A model generated the notes under the pieces. The model saw nothing but the letters and a program-made list of their open reading frames with translations, did not search any database and had not been told where the DNA came from. A stretch of 21,501 nucleotides of DNA, from NCBI GenBank assembly GCA_027033675.1, contig JALVKZ010000279.1:1-21501 (forward strand). Direction: 5' to 3'. Made by a program: the position numbers and the translations under genes. Shown here piece after piece: positions 15,613 through 21,501 of the stretch; position 1 is the first letter of the stretch; each line of letters opens with the position of its first letter. This DNA is from Pyrodictiaceae archaeon (GTDB lineage: Archaea > Thermoproteota > Thermoprotei_A > Sulfolobales > Pyrodictiaceae).

Positions 15613-16146
15613 CTACGCCCTCTTCTCATGTGTTCTCTTCATCTCCTTCTCTAGCTGCTCAGCCGTGTACTTGACAAGCTCTTCCACGACTGGCAGACTT
15701 ATCTCCACGTCCTCCTTGCTGAGCCCGTGCTCGTGAAACCCGTGGACATGTAGATCAAAGCCTTGGCTCCAGGCGTCTATTATAAGCTGGCTCCTTAATA
15801 TGCTGGAAAGCCGCCTAGCCGCCTTCGCTAAAAGCCGGGTCCACCACCCGCCCTCCTCTTGTGCCCTTCTACACTCCCCGATATCGTGAAGACATGCTAG
15901 TACCTTGATGCACTCCTCTACTGCTTTATAGAGCTTCTCGGAGGCCTGGACGGCGTCACCTCGTTCCAGCTCTTCTTTAGCCCTTCGCACCATGTGTTTT
16001 GCTATCTCGAGCCTGGTCTCGAGTTCCTCCTCGGGATCCAGGTTAAGCAAGCGCTGGACAGCTTCAATTATAAATGCCTCGACATCTATCCTGCTTCTCT
16101 CTGTTATCTTTTCTATCAATCCTTTAGGGAGAATGATTGCAGCCAA
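15613..16146 (-). CDS. PaREP1/HEPN-family protein
   Basis: Protein of 177 residues of the PaREP1 family, HEPN-related proteins abundant in hyperthermophilic crenarchaea. It starts with a short segment (RIDVEAFIIEAVQRLLNLDP) followed by helices with the family pattern RAKEELERGDAVQASEKLYK, AVEECIKVLACLHDI, and AWSQGFDLHVHGFHEHGLS, then a final helix. Function is not established for the family; a toxin-antitoxin role has been suggested by its HEPN fold. The start is TTG at 16146; no ATG or GTG fits better. It is divergent from cdvC with a 160-base gap holding both promoters. Confidence 0.8.
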   Translation of the reverse strand: MAAIILPKGLIEKITERSRIDVEAFIIEAVQRLLNLDPEEELETRLEIAKHMVRRAKEELERGDAVQASEKLYKAVEECIKVLACLHDIGECRRAQEEGGWWTRLLAKAARRLSSILRSQLIIDAWSQGFDLHVHGFHEHGLSKEDVEISLPVVEELVKYTAEQLEKEMKRTHEKRA

Positions 16147-16253
16147 GCAGCTTCCCAGTAATATAGAATTAGCCTAGAGGAGCTTTTCTACATCTCTTCC
16201 CTTCAATGGGTTCTAGCCATGCGGCTTGTTGTAGTAAGCATGGTGCCCTTTGT

Positions 16254-16261
16254 CTTAAAAA
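16254..16261 (+). promoter_or_regulatory. TATA-like box of cdvC
   Basis: CTTAAAAA predicts transcription from about 16284 and a leader of some 23 bases before the TTG at 16307, with AGGGGG (16297-16302) as a possible weak ribosome-binding site. It resembles the cdvA box (CTTAAATA). Confidence 0.4.
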
Positions 16262-16306
16262 CCTGGGTGAAGAGGCTTAGAGATAATCTATCTCTTAGGG
16301 GGCTTA

Positions 16307-17419
16307 TTGTCAGCTATTCACCGCCTAGAGGCTATGGCCCGAAACTACGCACTTGCAGCCGTTAAGGCTGACCGGGAGGGTCGTATAGAGGAAGCTGTTA
16401 GGAATTATAAAAAGGCTATCGAGATACTCTCCAAGATTCTTAGGCTACGCCCCGATAATCCGCTTGCACATGTTTATCGCAGCATTATCGAGCAGTATCG
16501 TAAGCGCGTCGAGCAACTAGAGAAGATAGGAGTACCCGCTACCCCTAGTGAGGCCGAACAACTAGAGGACTGGGTTGTGACTGATAAACCAAACATAAGG
16601 TTCACTGACATAGCTGACCTCGAGCACGCTAAGCAGGCCATAAAGGAGGCAATAATCTATCCCGTTAAGAGGCCCGACCTCTTCCCCCTGGGATGGCCTC
16701 GTGGAATACTCTTGTTTGGGCCTCCGGGCTGCGGCAAGACAATGCTAGCAGCAGCTGTAGCCAACGAGGTTGACGGTGTATTCTTCAACATAGACGCAGC
16801 AACCATTATGAGTAAGTGGCTTGGCGAGGCAGAGAAGAAAGTTAAGCTCCTCTTCGAGAAGGCGAGGACAGCTGCGCGCAACGGCAAGCCAGCTATAATA
16901 TTCATTGATGAGATAGATGCACTTCTCGGAGTATATGATAACGAGGTTGGCGGAGAGGTACGTGTACGCAACCAGTTCCTCAAAGAGATGGATGGATTAC
17001 AAGATAAGAGCAACAAACTCCACGTCTACGTAATAGGCGCGACTAATAAGCCATGGAAGCTAGATGAGCCCTTCATAAGGAGGTTCCAGAAACGAATCTA
17101 CATACCACCACCCAATCGGGAGGCAAGACTAGAAATACTCCGGCTCTACACGAGGGGCCTCAAACTAGCACCAGAAGTAAACCTCGAGAAGCTAGCAGAG
17201 ATAACGGAGGGCTACAGCGCCAGTGATATAAAAGACATAGTAATGGAGGCACACCTGAGAACTATTAGAGAACTATTCGAGCAGAACGGAGGAGAAGGAG
17301 AACCAAGGCCAATAACAATGCAGGACTTCCTAGAAGCAATCAAGTCTAGGAGACCTAGCATAACTAGGGAGATGGTGCATAGATACGAAGACTGGTTCCA
17401 GAGATTCGGGAGCCTTTAG
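16307..17419 (+). CDS. cdvC: Cell division AAA+ ATPase CdvC (Vps4 homologue)
   Basis: Vps4-type AAA+ ATPase that pulls on CdvB/ESCRT-III polymers during division. Residues 1-75 form the MIT domain that binds ESCRT-III tails. The ATPase has Walker A GPPGCGKT (138-145), pore loop MSKWLGEAEK (168-177), Walker B IIFIDEID (197-204), sensor 1 Asn247 in IGATNKP, and arginine fingers FIRRF (256-260). The C-terminal MQDFLEAIKSRRPSITREMV and the final YEDWFQRFGSL are typical of Vps4. There is little room for the beta-domain insertion of eukaryotic Vps4. The start is TTG. It stands 8.5 kb from cdvB, with its own promoter, rather than directly downstream as in Sulfolobus. Confidence 0.95.
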   Translation: MSAIHRLEAMARNYALAAVKADREGRIEEAVRNYKKAIEILSKILRLRPDNPLAHVYRSIIEQYRKRVEQLEKIGVPATPSEAEQLEDWVVTDKPNIRFTDIADLEHAKQAIKEAIIYPVKRPDLFPLGWPRGILLFGPPGCGKTMLAAAVANEVDGVFFNIDAATIMSKWLGEAEKKVKLLFEKARTAARNGKPAIIFIDEIDALLGVYDNEVGGEVRVRNQFLKEMDGLQDKSNKLHVYVIGATNKPWKLDEPFIRRFQKRIYIPPPNREARLEILRLYTRGLKLAPEVNLEKLAEITEGYSASDIKDIVMEAHLRTIRELFEQNGGEGEPRPITMQDFLEAIKSRRPSITREMVHRYEDWFQRFGSL

Positions 17420-17440
17420 GCCGTGATAATAAACTCTACT

Positions 17441-17803
17441 TTAAAACCCCCTCTTCGTTCTCCAATACAATATTGCTGCAACACTGACGAGTAAACCTAT
17501 AGCTATACCCAAGATGTAGCCACGTAGCTCCTGGAAAGGCGGGTCACCAAGAGGCCACTCACCTAGCTCATAAGAGGTAAAGAAAGCCGCCAATTGTAGA
17601 GCCGCCTTACGCTGCGATTCATGAAGCAGCCCATAGCCTGTTGCAATACCTAGAACTACGTGAGTTAGGCCATAACCCTGCTTGGATACCTCTCTCATAA
17701 AACTTACCATCAATATAAGACTTCTAATAAATAATCCAGACACAAAGCCGAGAAGAGAAAAACATAGCACATCCCTTAATAAGCTACTACTCCTAAGACG
17801 CAC
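17441..17803 (-). CDS. Small membrane protein of unknown function
   Basis: Unrecognised 120-residue protein. Hydrophobic stretches lie at about residues 12-33 (CFSLLGFVSGLFIRSLILMV), 45-60 (LTHVVLGIATGYGLL) and 95-113 (YILGIAIGLLVSVAAILYW), with a basic C-terminus (RTKRGF), so three membrane passes are likely. The GTG start is well supported: AAGGAG on the minus strand (17811-17816) ends seven bases before it. It converges on cdvC with only 21 bases between the stops. No motif suggests a role; a link to division would rest on position only. Confidence 0.6.
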   Translation of the reverse strand: MRLRSSSLLRDVLCFSLLGFVSGLFIRSLILMVSFMREVSKQGYGLTHVVLGIATGYGLLHESQRKAALQLAAFFTSYELGEWPLGDPPFQELRGYILGIAIGLLVSVAAILYWRTKRGF

Positions 17804-18020
17804 GAAGAGGCTCCTTGACCTCTCAGTATCGAGGATTCCTCAGGCGTTGGTATCCCCATTTAGTAAAAGAGAACCTTACCCGCCTATATTCTCGAGCCCC
17901 TGCGTAGGGCACTTAATTTTCTCGAAATTATTGATTATATTATCGCTCTTACTTATCCTATTAACTAAAAATTCTTAATTTTATAAGGTTCCTCCCCAGC
18001 TGGAGCGATTGCTAGATAAC

Positions 18021-18030
18021 CTAATATAGT
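18021..18030 (+). promoter_or_regulatory. TATA-like box of the FUN14-like gene
   Basis: CTAATATAGT lies about 42 bases before TTG 18068 and predicts a short leader containing AGGTGA (18054-18059). A second AT-rich box (TAATTTTATAAG, about 17976-17987) lies upstream, so the choice is uncertain. Confidence 0.3.
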
Positions 18031-18067
18031 ACCACGTGACCCTTAGGAAAACAAGGTGAACTATGTT

Positions 18068-18499
18068 TTGGCTAGGCTGAGAGCATTCTTCATCGCTGCA
18101 CTGGTACTTGTTGCAGCACTGGCTAGTGTTGCTAGTGCTCAGTCCAATAACACAACTACTAACACTACCCTCACAAACATAATAAGCCAGGCCATGAGCA
18201 ATCCCAAGGTAGCTATATCGATGCTTATCCAGTTCCTCCTAGGTCTAGCTTTGGGTTACTATAGTGCTAAGATAGCGAAGTACTTGCTGGCCTGGATAGG
18301 TGTCATAATAATTGGTGCACTACTCTCCGTCTGGAGCCTCGGCGGCAGCGTAGAGGATATACTAACTAAGCTAGGTCTCGAAGCAAAGAAAATGATGCCA
18401 GTTATAAAAGACTTCCTTACAGCTCTCGGGGTGCTAACTGTAGGGCCCGTAGCGATAGGATTTATACTTGGCCTACTAATCGGTATTACACGCAAATAG
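18068..18499 (+). CDS. Secreted/membrane small protein, FUN14-like layout
   Basis: A 143-residue membrane protein. AGGTGA at 18054-18059 is eight bases before TTG 18068, so this start is preferred over the upstream GTG 18056, which lies within that site. A signal peptide (residues 1-24, ending SVASA before QS) is followed by a short Asn/Thr-rich stretch (NNTTTNTTLTN) with several N-glycosylation sequons. Two membrane segments follow (about 50-90), then a helix and a last segment (FLTALGVLTVGPVAIGFILG). Gly-rich turns LGLALGYYSAKIAKY and GPVAIGFILGLLIG recall the FUN14 family, but the match is weak. Neighbours do not define a role. Confidence 0.62.
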   Translation: MARLRAFFIAALVLVAALASVASAQSNNTTTNTTLTNIISQAMSNPKVAISMLIQFLLGLALGYYSAKIAKYLLAWIGVIIIGALLSVWSLGGSVEDILTKLGLEAKKMMPVIKDFLTALGVLTVGPVAIGFILGLLIGITRK

Positions 18500-18502
18500 G
18501 TA

Positions 18503-19465
18503 CTACCACACAACTATCTCTCTGTGGATAGCTCGCCGAGCCAGAGTCTTTTTGCACAACTTTATACGGGGATGAGTCTCTCCGCACTCCTTGCACCGTG
18601 CTGAGCCATCTTCGCTCCTCTCGGCCAGTACTCTCACGCCCCATGGCTTCCGCGAAATTAACGGCTTCTTGCACTTCTTGCACAGTGTGTCTGTGAGCGT
18701 GTAGCTCTCTTCGCCGTAGAGATAGATATAGAGCCTGCCCTTCTCGCGGAGCCTCTCAACAAGATCGTAGCCATGGTCTGTCACCTCTTCACCGCCTATA
18801 GGTATTAAGTGTATTGCAGCCTCGGGGTAAAGGCTTGCAAGCTCAGATACCATTATCTCTGCTTTCTTTGAGCCATCGTAGGCAAGGTGTATCTCTAGTA
18901 CATCGAACAAGCTGTACGCCTCACGCAGAACCTCGTAGACATGGTCTAGGCGAGGAACTCTCTCAACCAAGGCTACGTGCTCGAAGACGAGAATACTATA
19001 GCCAGAACTACGCGCTCTGCGCAGACGATCAACGCTGATGAGCCCGGAGCTACGTGCAGCAAAGTACTCCGGGACATTACTGCCGAGGAGCCTCCGCAAC
19101 TTCTTGGGGAGCTCGTGCACCCAGTCCAAGGCAAGAGGCTCCCCACCATCAACCAGTAACACGTTTACACCGAGCATTCCGAGCCTCGTTAGCTCTGATT
19201 CGCTAAGCCTCCTAGTAATGAGGGAACCCGGGTCACCTAGGTGGCTCCAGCTGCAATACCTACACCTCCATGGAACCATCGGAGTCACTAGCCTTGCCAC
19301 GATACCGCCCGGGCAGACATGGTATAGGGGCACCTGCTCAGCCCTCAACACGCTCATATAGACAGCGTGCCACGGTAACGCGTCCCTCTCCCCTGTCTGC
19401 TCCAGCACCACAGCTTTGCAAGCTGGCTCGCTACATGCTAGTGCGCAGCGGCTGCACCGCACCAA
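18503..19465 (-). CDS. Radical SAM-fold protein lacking the first cluster cysteine
   Basis: A 320-residue protein related to radical SAM/AmrS-PflA enzymes. The cluster loop reads MVPWRCRYCSW: Cys68 and Cys71 stand in CxxC spacing, but the position four before Cys68 is Val64, so the CxxxCxxC motif is incomplete. LVDGGEPLAL (104-113) is the SAM-binding GGEP motif. The N-terminus has four cysteines (4, 7, 11, 16), and the C-terminus has a zinc-knuckle pair, CKKC (262-265) and CKEC (291-294), of the type found at the end of AmrS-like proteins. It starts at TTG 19465 (GTG 19462 possible). It may be a non-redox derivative or may bind the cluster with another cysteine (for example Cys51). Function unknown. 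Confidence 0.75.
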   Translation of the reverse strand: MVRCSRCALACSEPACKAVVLEQTGERDALPWHAVYMSVLRAEQVPLYHVCPGGIVARLVTPMVPWRCRYCSWSHLGDPGSLITRRLSESELTRLGMLGVNVLLVDGGEPLALDWVHELPKKLRRLLGSNVPEYFAARSSGLISVDRLRRARSSGYSILVFEHVALVERVPRLDHVYEVLREAYSLFDVLEIHLAYDGSKKAEIMVSELASLYPEAAIHLIPIGGEEVTDHGYDLVERLREKGRLYIYLYGEESYTLTDTLCKKCKKPLISRKPWGVRVLAERSEDGSARCKECGETHPRIKLCKKTLARRAIHREIVVW

Positions 19466-19751
19466 TACCCTAGCCCCGTTAATCAGCTGAGAAACCTGTA
19501 GAAAAGAAACATAAGTCTATGAGTCAGGGCCTGCAACTAAAAGGGTATACGGGGGATGATGGAGATTGGCCTTTGCGGAACTCCCCGGGACGAGGGCAGG
19601 GATGAGCGAAGAACCCCTTACTGACCCTTTCCTCATAGGCGCTGCCGGGAGCAAAGCAGATAGCTGCGTCATGCCCTCGGCGATATGGTAGAGTATCCCA
19701 GCGGGAGGGGAAGAGGCGACGAGGCAATCAATAACCCTGTTAACCATTGCA

Positions 19752-21308
19752 GTGGTTCTCGTTGTCTCCTCCGCGCTTAGCGCCACTGCTTCTCCAAGGC
19801 CCTGGCTTGAGGAGAAGTATAGTGTCTCTAGGACGGGGTTCTATCCGGGTAATTGGAGCTGGGATGGAAGAAGAGTAGTGGATTACAATGTCTCTGTTAT
19901 ACTGCGGGCTGGGCTCTGTATAGCAGCGTCGCCAGTGATACTTGATCTTAATAGGGACAATGTGAGCGATATAGTTGTTAATTCTTGTGATGGCTTCACC
20001 TACGCGATTAGCGGCGGAGATTACCGGGTTCTCTGGAAGAAGAGAACTGGGCTAGGCCTTGTCAGCCCTGCGGCAGCGGATCTAGACGGGGATAAGGTAC
20101 CCGACATAGTGATAGCCGGACCAGGTGTCTTATTCAGCTTCCGTGGCAGCGATGGGGCCCAGGAGTGGGTAGTCAAGGGGCTTTTCTACAAAGCTACTCC
20201 CGGCATCGCTGACGTGGACTGCGATGGCAAGCCCGACGTCGTGGCTAATACCCTTGATGGCAAGGTAGCCGTAATCTCTGGTAACGGGAATATTGAGGCC
20301 TGGGTAAAGGTTGGCAGCCAAGAGGTTAGTATACCAGCCATTGGGGACGTTAATGGAGACAAGTGCCCGGACATAGTAGTTGCTGAGGATAACCATGTAC
20401 ACGTTGTTAGTTACTCTAAGGGCTCCTGGAAGGTGTACAGCCTAGGCCTAGATGCGAGGATTACAGGGTATCCCTCACTCTACGACGTTAATGGCGACGG
20501 TGTTCTAGACGTGCTCATCGCTACTCCGAACTACCTCTACGCAATTGATGTAAAAGACCATGAGTTATTATGGAGAGCCAGGGTCACTGGATACTCTTAT
20601 TCCAGCCCCAGCATAGGGGACGTTAACGGGGACAGCATGCCCGACATAGTCCTCGCTACTACTGATGGAATCTACTTGTTCAACTTGTATGGCAAGCTAG
20701 AGAAGTTCTTCAGAGGAGTCAACGCCGCATTTGGCTCAGTAATAATAAGCGATGTTGACGGGGACGGGCACAACGAGTTAATCGTTGCACGCTACGATGG
20801 AGAGATAGATATCGTTGACCTCACGAGTTCGGAGAACTACTACGACGGGCTCGAGTTCGCCTACGTCACTCAAGGACCCATAATGAAGCCCGCCGCTATA
20901 GGAGACGTTGACGGCGACGGCGTCCCAGAAATAATAGTAGGTAGCAGGGACTTTAACTTATACCTCATAAACCCAGTGACTGCTCAGTCTGCAGCAACCA
21001 ATACAACGATCTCACCCAGTAAAGCAAGCACTAGAACCCCTAGCACTACAACAATTACGGCAAAGACAGTGACACGCACCACCCATGCCAGCGGAGCAAG
21101 TATTACAACAGGGACTAGTAAGCATCCTATCCAGGCAGCGAATACTACTAGTTCTCGGATAAGCCAGGCCCAGGGAACACCAGTAAGCTTCATCTCAGGC
21201 GCTTCATCTGGGCTTCCTAGTCCTAACTATGGTCTCTTAGCCGGGCTCGCTGTCTTCCTCGGAGTAGTGTCCGCGCTTACGCTACTATATGTGAAGAAGA
21301 GGCGTTGA
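19752..21308 (+). CDS. Secreted FG-GAP/VCBS beta-propeller surface protein with C-terminal anchor
   Basis: Cell-surface protein of at least 518 residues. Eight repeats of about 45 residues each carry a Ca-binding DxDxDG-like loop, at about residues 65, 110, 154, 199, 245, 290, 334 and 385 (for example ADLDGDKVPDIVI, GDVNGDSMPDIVL, GDVDGDGVPEIIV). They probably fold as an integrin-alpha-like propeller. A Ser/Thr-rich stalk (about 415-490), a membrane segment (about 493-513) and KKRR at the end anchor it. The 5' end is unclear: GTG 19752 gives a short signal peptide without a basic start, but the frame is open upstream to 19692 and encodes TRQSITLLTIAVVLVV, a better one, with no ATG, GTG or TTG. 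The ligand or role (adhesion, surface layer) is unknown. Confidence 0.83.
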   Translation: MVLVVSSALSATASPRPWLEEKYSVSRTGFYPGNWSWDGRRVVDYNVSVILRAGLCIAASPVILDLNRDNVSDIVVNSCDGFTYAISGGDYRVLWKKRTGLGLVSPAAADLDGDKVPDIVIAGPGVLFSFRGSDGAQEWVVKGLFYKATPGIADVDCDGKPDVVANTLDGKVAVISGNGNIEAWVKVGSQEVSIPAIGDVNGDKCPDIVVAEDNHVHVVSYSKGSWKVYSLGLDARITGYPSLYDVNGDGVLDVLIATPNYLYAIDVKDHELLWRARVTGYSYSSPSIGDVNGDSMPDIVLATTDGIYLFNLYGKLEKFFRGVNAAFGSVIISDVDGDGHNELIVARYDGEIDIVDLTSSENYYDGLEFAYVTQGPIMKPAAIGDVDGDGVPEIIVGSRDFNLYLINPVTAQSAATNTTISPSKASTRTPSTTTITAKTVTRTTHASGASITTGTSKHPIQAANTTSSRISQAQGTPVSFISGASSGLPSPNYGLLAGLAVFLGVVSALTLLYVKKRR

Positions 21309-21335
21309 CTTACTCTCCTCTTTGCTTGTCTAGTG

Positions 21336-21501
21336 CTAGGGCATTAGGGAGTCTAGTGTTATCTTTGAGGCTATCAAGCTCGCTGCTAGGAAGTAGATTG
21401 TTGCGGCTAATAGGCTTGTTACTGGGTCAGCGAACTCGTATGTATTGAAGGTCCCGTACCTTATTAGGTCAGATACATAGGCCATTGGTAGCGCGTACAC
21501 G
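21336..21501 (-). CDS. ABC-2 type permease, C-terminal part (cut by window edge)
   Basis: On the minus strand an open frame enters from the window edge and ends at TAG 21336-21338. The 54 visible residues contain LPMAYVSDLIRYGTF, which matches the late ABC-2 permease signature also seen in the DrrB-like permease of this window (LTQPLTFMTETIRYAYMG), followed by a final hydrophobic segment (SLLAATIYFLAASLIASKIT). It is therefore the 3' end of another exporter permease; its ATPase partner should lie beyond the right edge. Only one domain end is visible. Confidence 0.7.
   Translation of the reverse strand, partial: VYALPMAYVSDLIRYGTFNTYEFADPVTSLLAATIYFLAASLIASKITLDSLMP

Noticed and set aside
19552..19625. 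Possible C/D box guide RNA: GATGATGG followed by GATGAG and CTGA, flanked by GGGG and CCC
   Set aside because: There is no D' box about 12 bases after the first C box, the first box departs from RUGAUGA, and the length (about 73 bases) is on the long side. Not enough to call; a guide match to rRNA would be needed.
19517..19786. Two minus-strand frames in the gap before the surface protein gene
   Set aside because: They overlap each other and the signal-peptide coding region, lack domain features and ribosome-binding sites, and look like chance open frames. I see nothing else firm in this 286-base gap beyond the open 5' extension of the surface protein.
1..21501. tRNA, rRNA, CRISPR array, insertion sequence or integrase
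   Set aside because: Reading both strands, I found no tRNA-like fold, regularly spaced repeats, transposase or integrase motifs, or terminal inverted repeats.

Overview
This window looks like chromosomal DNA of a hyperthermophilic crenarchaeote, probably of the order Desulfurococcales (Pyrodictiaceae-like; the family is inference). The strongest evidence is a full set of Cdv (ESCRT-type) cell-division genes: cdvA, cdvB and cdvC. Crenarchaeal style is also seen in the many TTG and GTG starts, TATA-like boxes about 25 bases before several starts (some apparently leaderless), GGTG-type ribosome-binding sites, PaREP1 and HEPN/MNT proteins, and the abundance of AGG/AGA, ATA and CTA codons. I see no rRNA, tRNA, CRISPR array or insertion sequence.

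Left part (1-3868): a 5'-truncated ABC exporter ATPase overlapping its ABC-2 permease, an orphan HicB-like protein, and on the minus strand a fused two-domain permease of the iron(III)/thiamine type. Division region (4092-17419): cdvA, cdvB and cdvC are all on the plus strand within 13.3 kb but are not contiguous. An ABC-2 exporter pair (ATPase and permease, minus strand) lies between cdvA and cdvB. About 8.5 kb separates cdvB from cdvC and holds a decayed hicA next to an intact hicB, a MarC-family membrane protein, an unusual SDR protein, a small EamA transporter, a four-helix membrane protein, a radical SAM protein, a low-GC HEPN/MNT pair, a membrane glycosyltransferase, a small CxxC protein, an aldo/keto reductase and a PaREP1-type HEPN protein.

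Right part (17441-21501): two small membrane proteins follow cdvC (one FUN14-like in layout). Then come a radical-SAM-fold protein whose cluster motif lacks the first cysteine, a cell-surface protein with eight Ca-binding FG-GAP repeats, a Ser/Thr-rich stalk and a C-terminal anchor, and the 3' end of another ABC-2 permease cut by the window edge.

How the genes work together: CdvA (membrane/DNA-binding scaffold), CdvB (ESCRT-III) and CdvC (Vps4 ATPase) form one machine. CdvA ends in a short peptide of the kind that docks on the CdvB winged helix, and CdvB carries both the winged helix and a proline-rich linker of the kind bound by the CdvC MIT domain. The other genes are small independent units. 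The items most worth a second look are the split cdv locus with a 57-residue membrane ORF directly before cdvB, the hicA pseudogene, the radical SAM protein lacking a cluster cysteine, the SDR without the Tyr/Lys pair, and the unresolved start of the FG-GAP surface protein.
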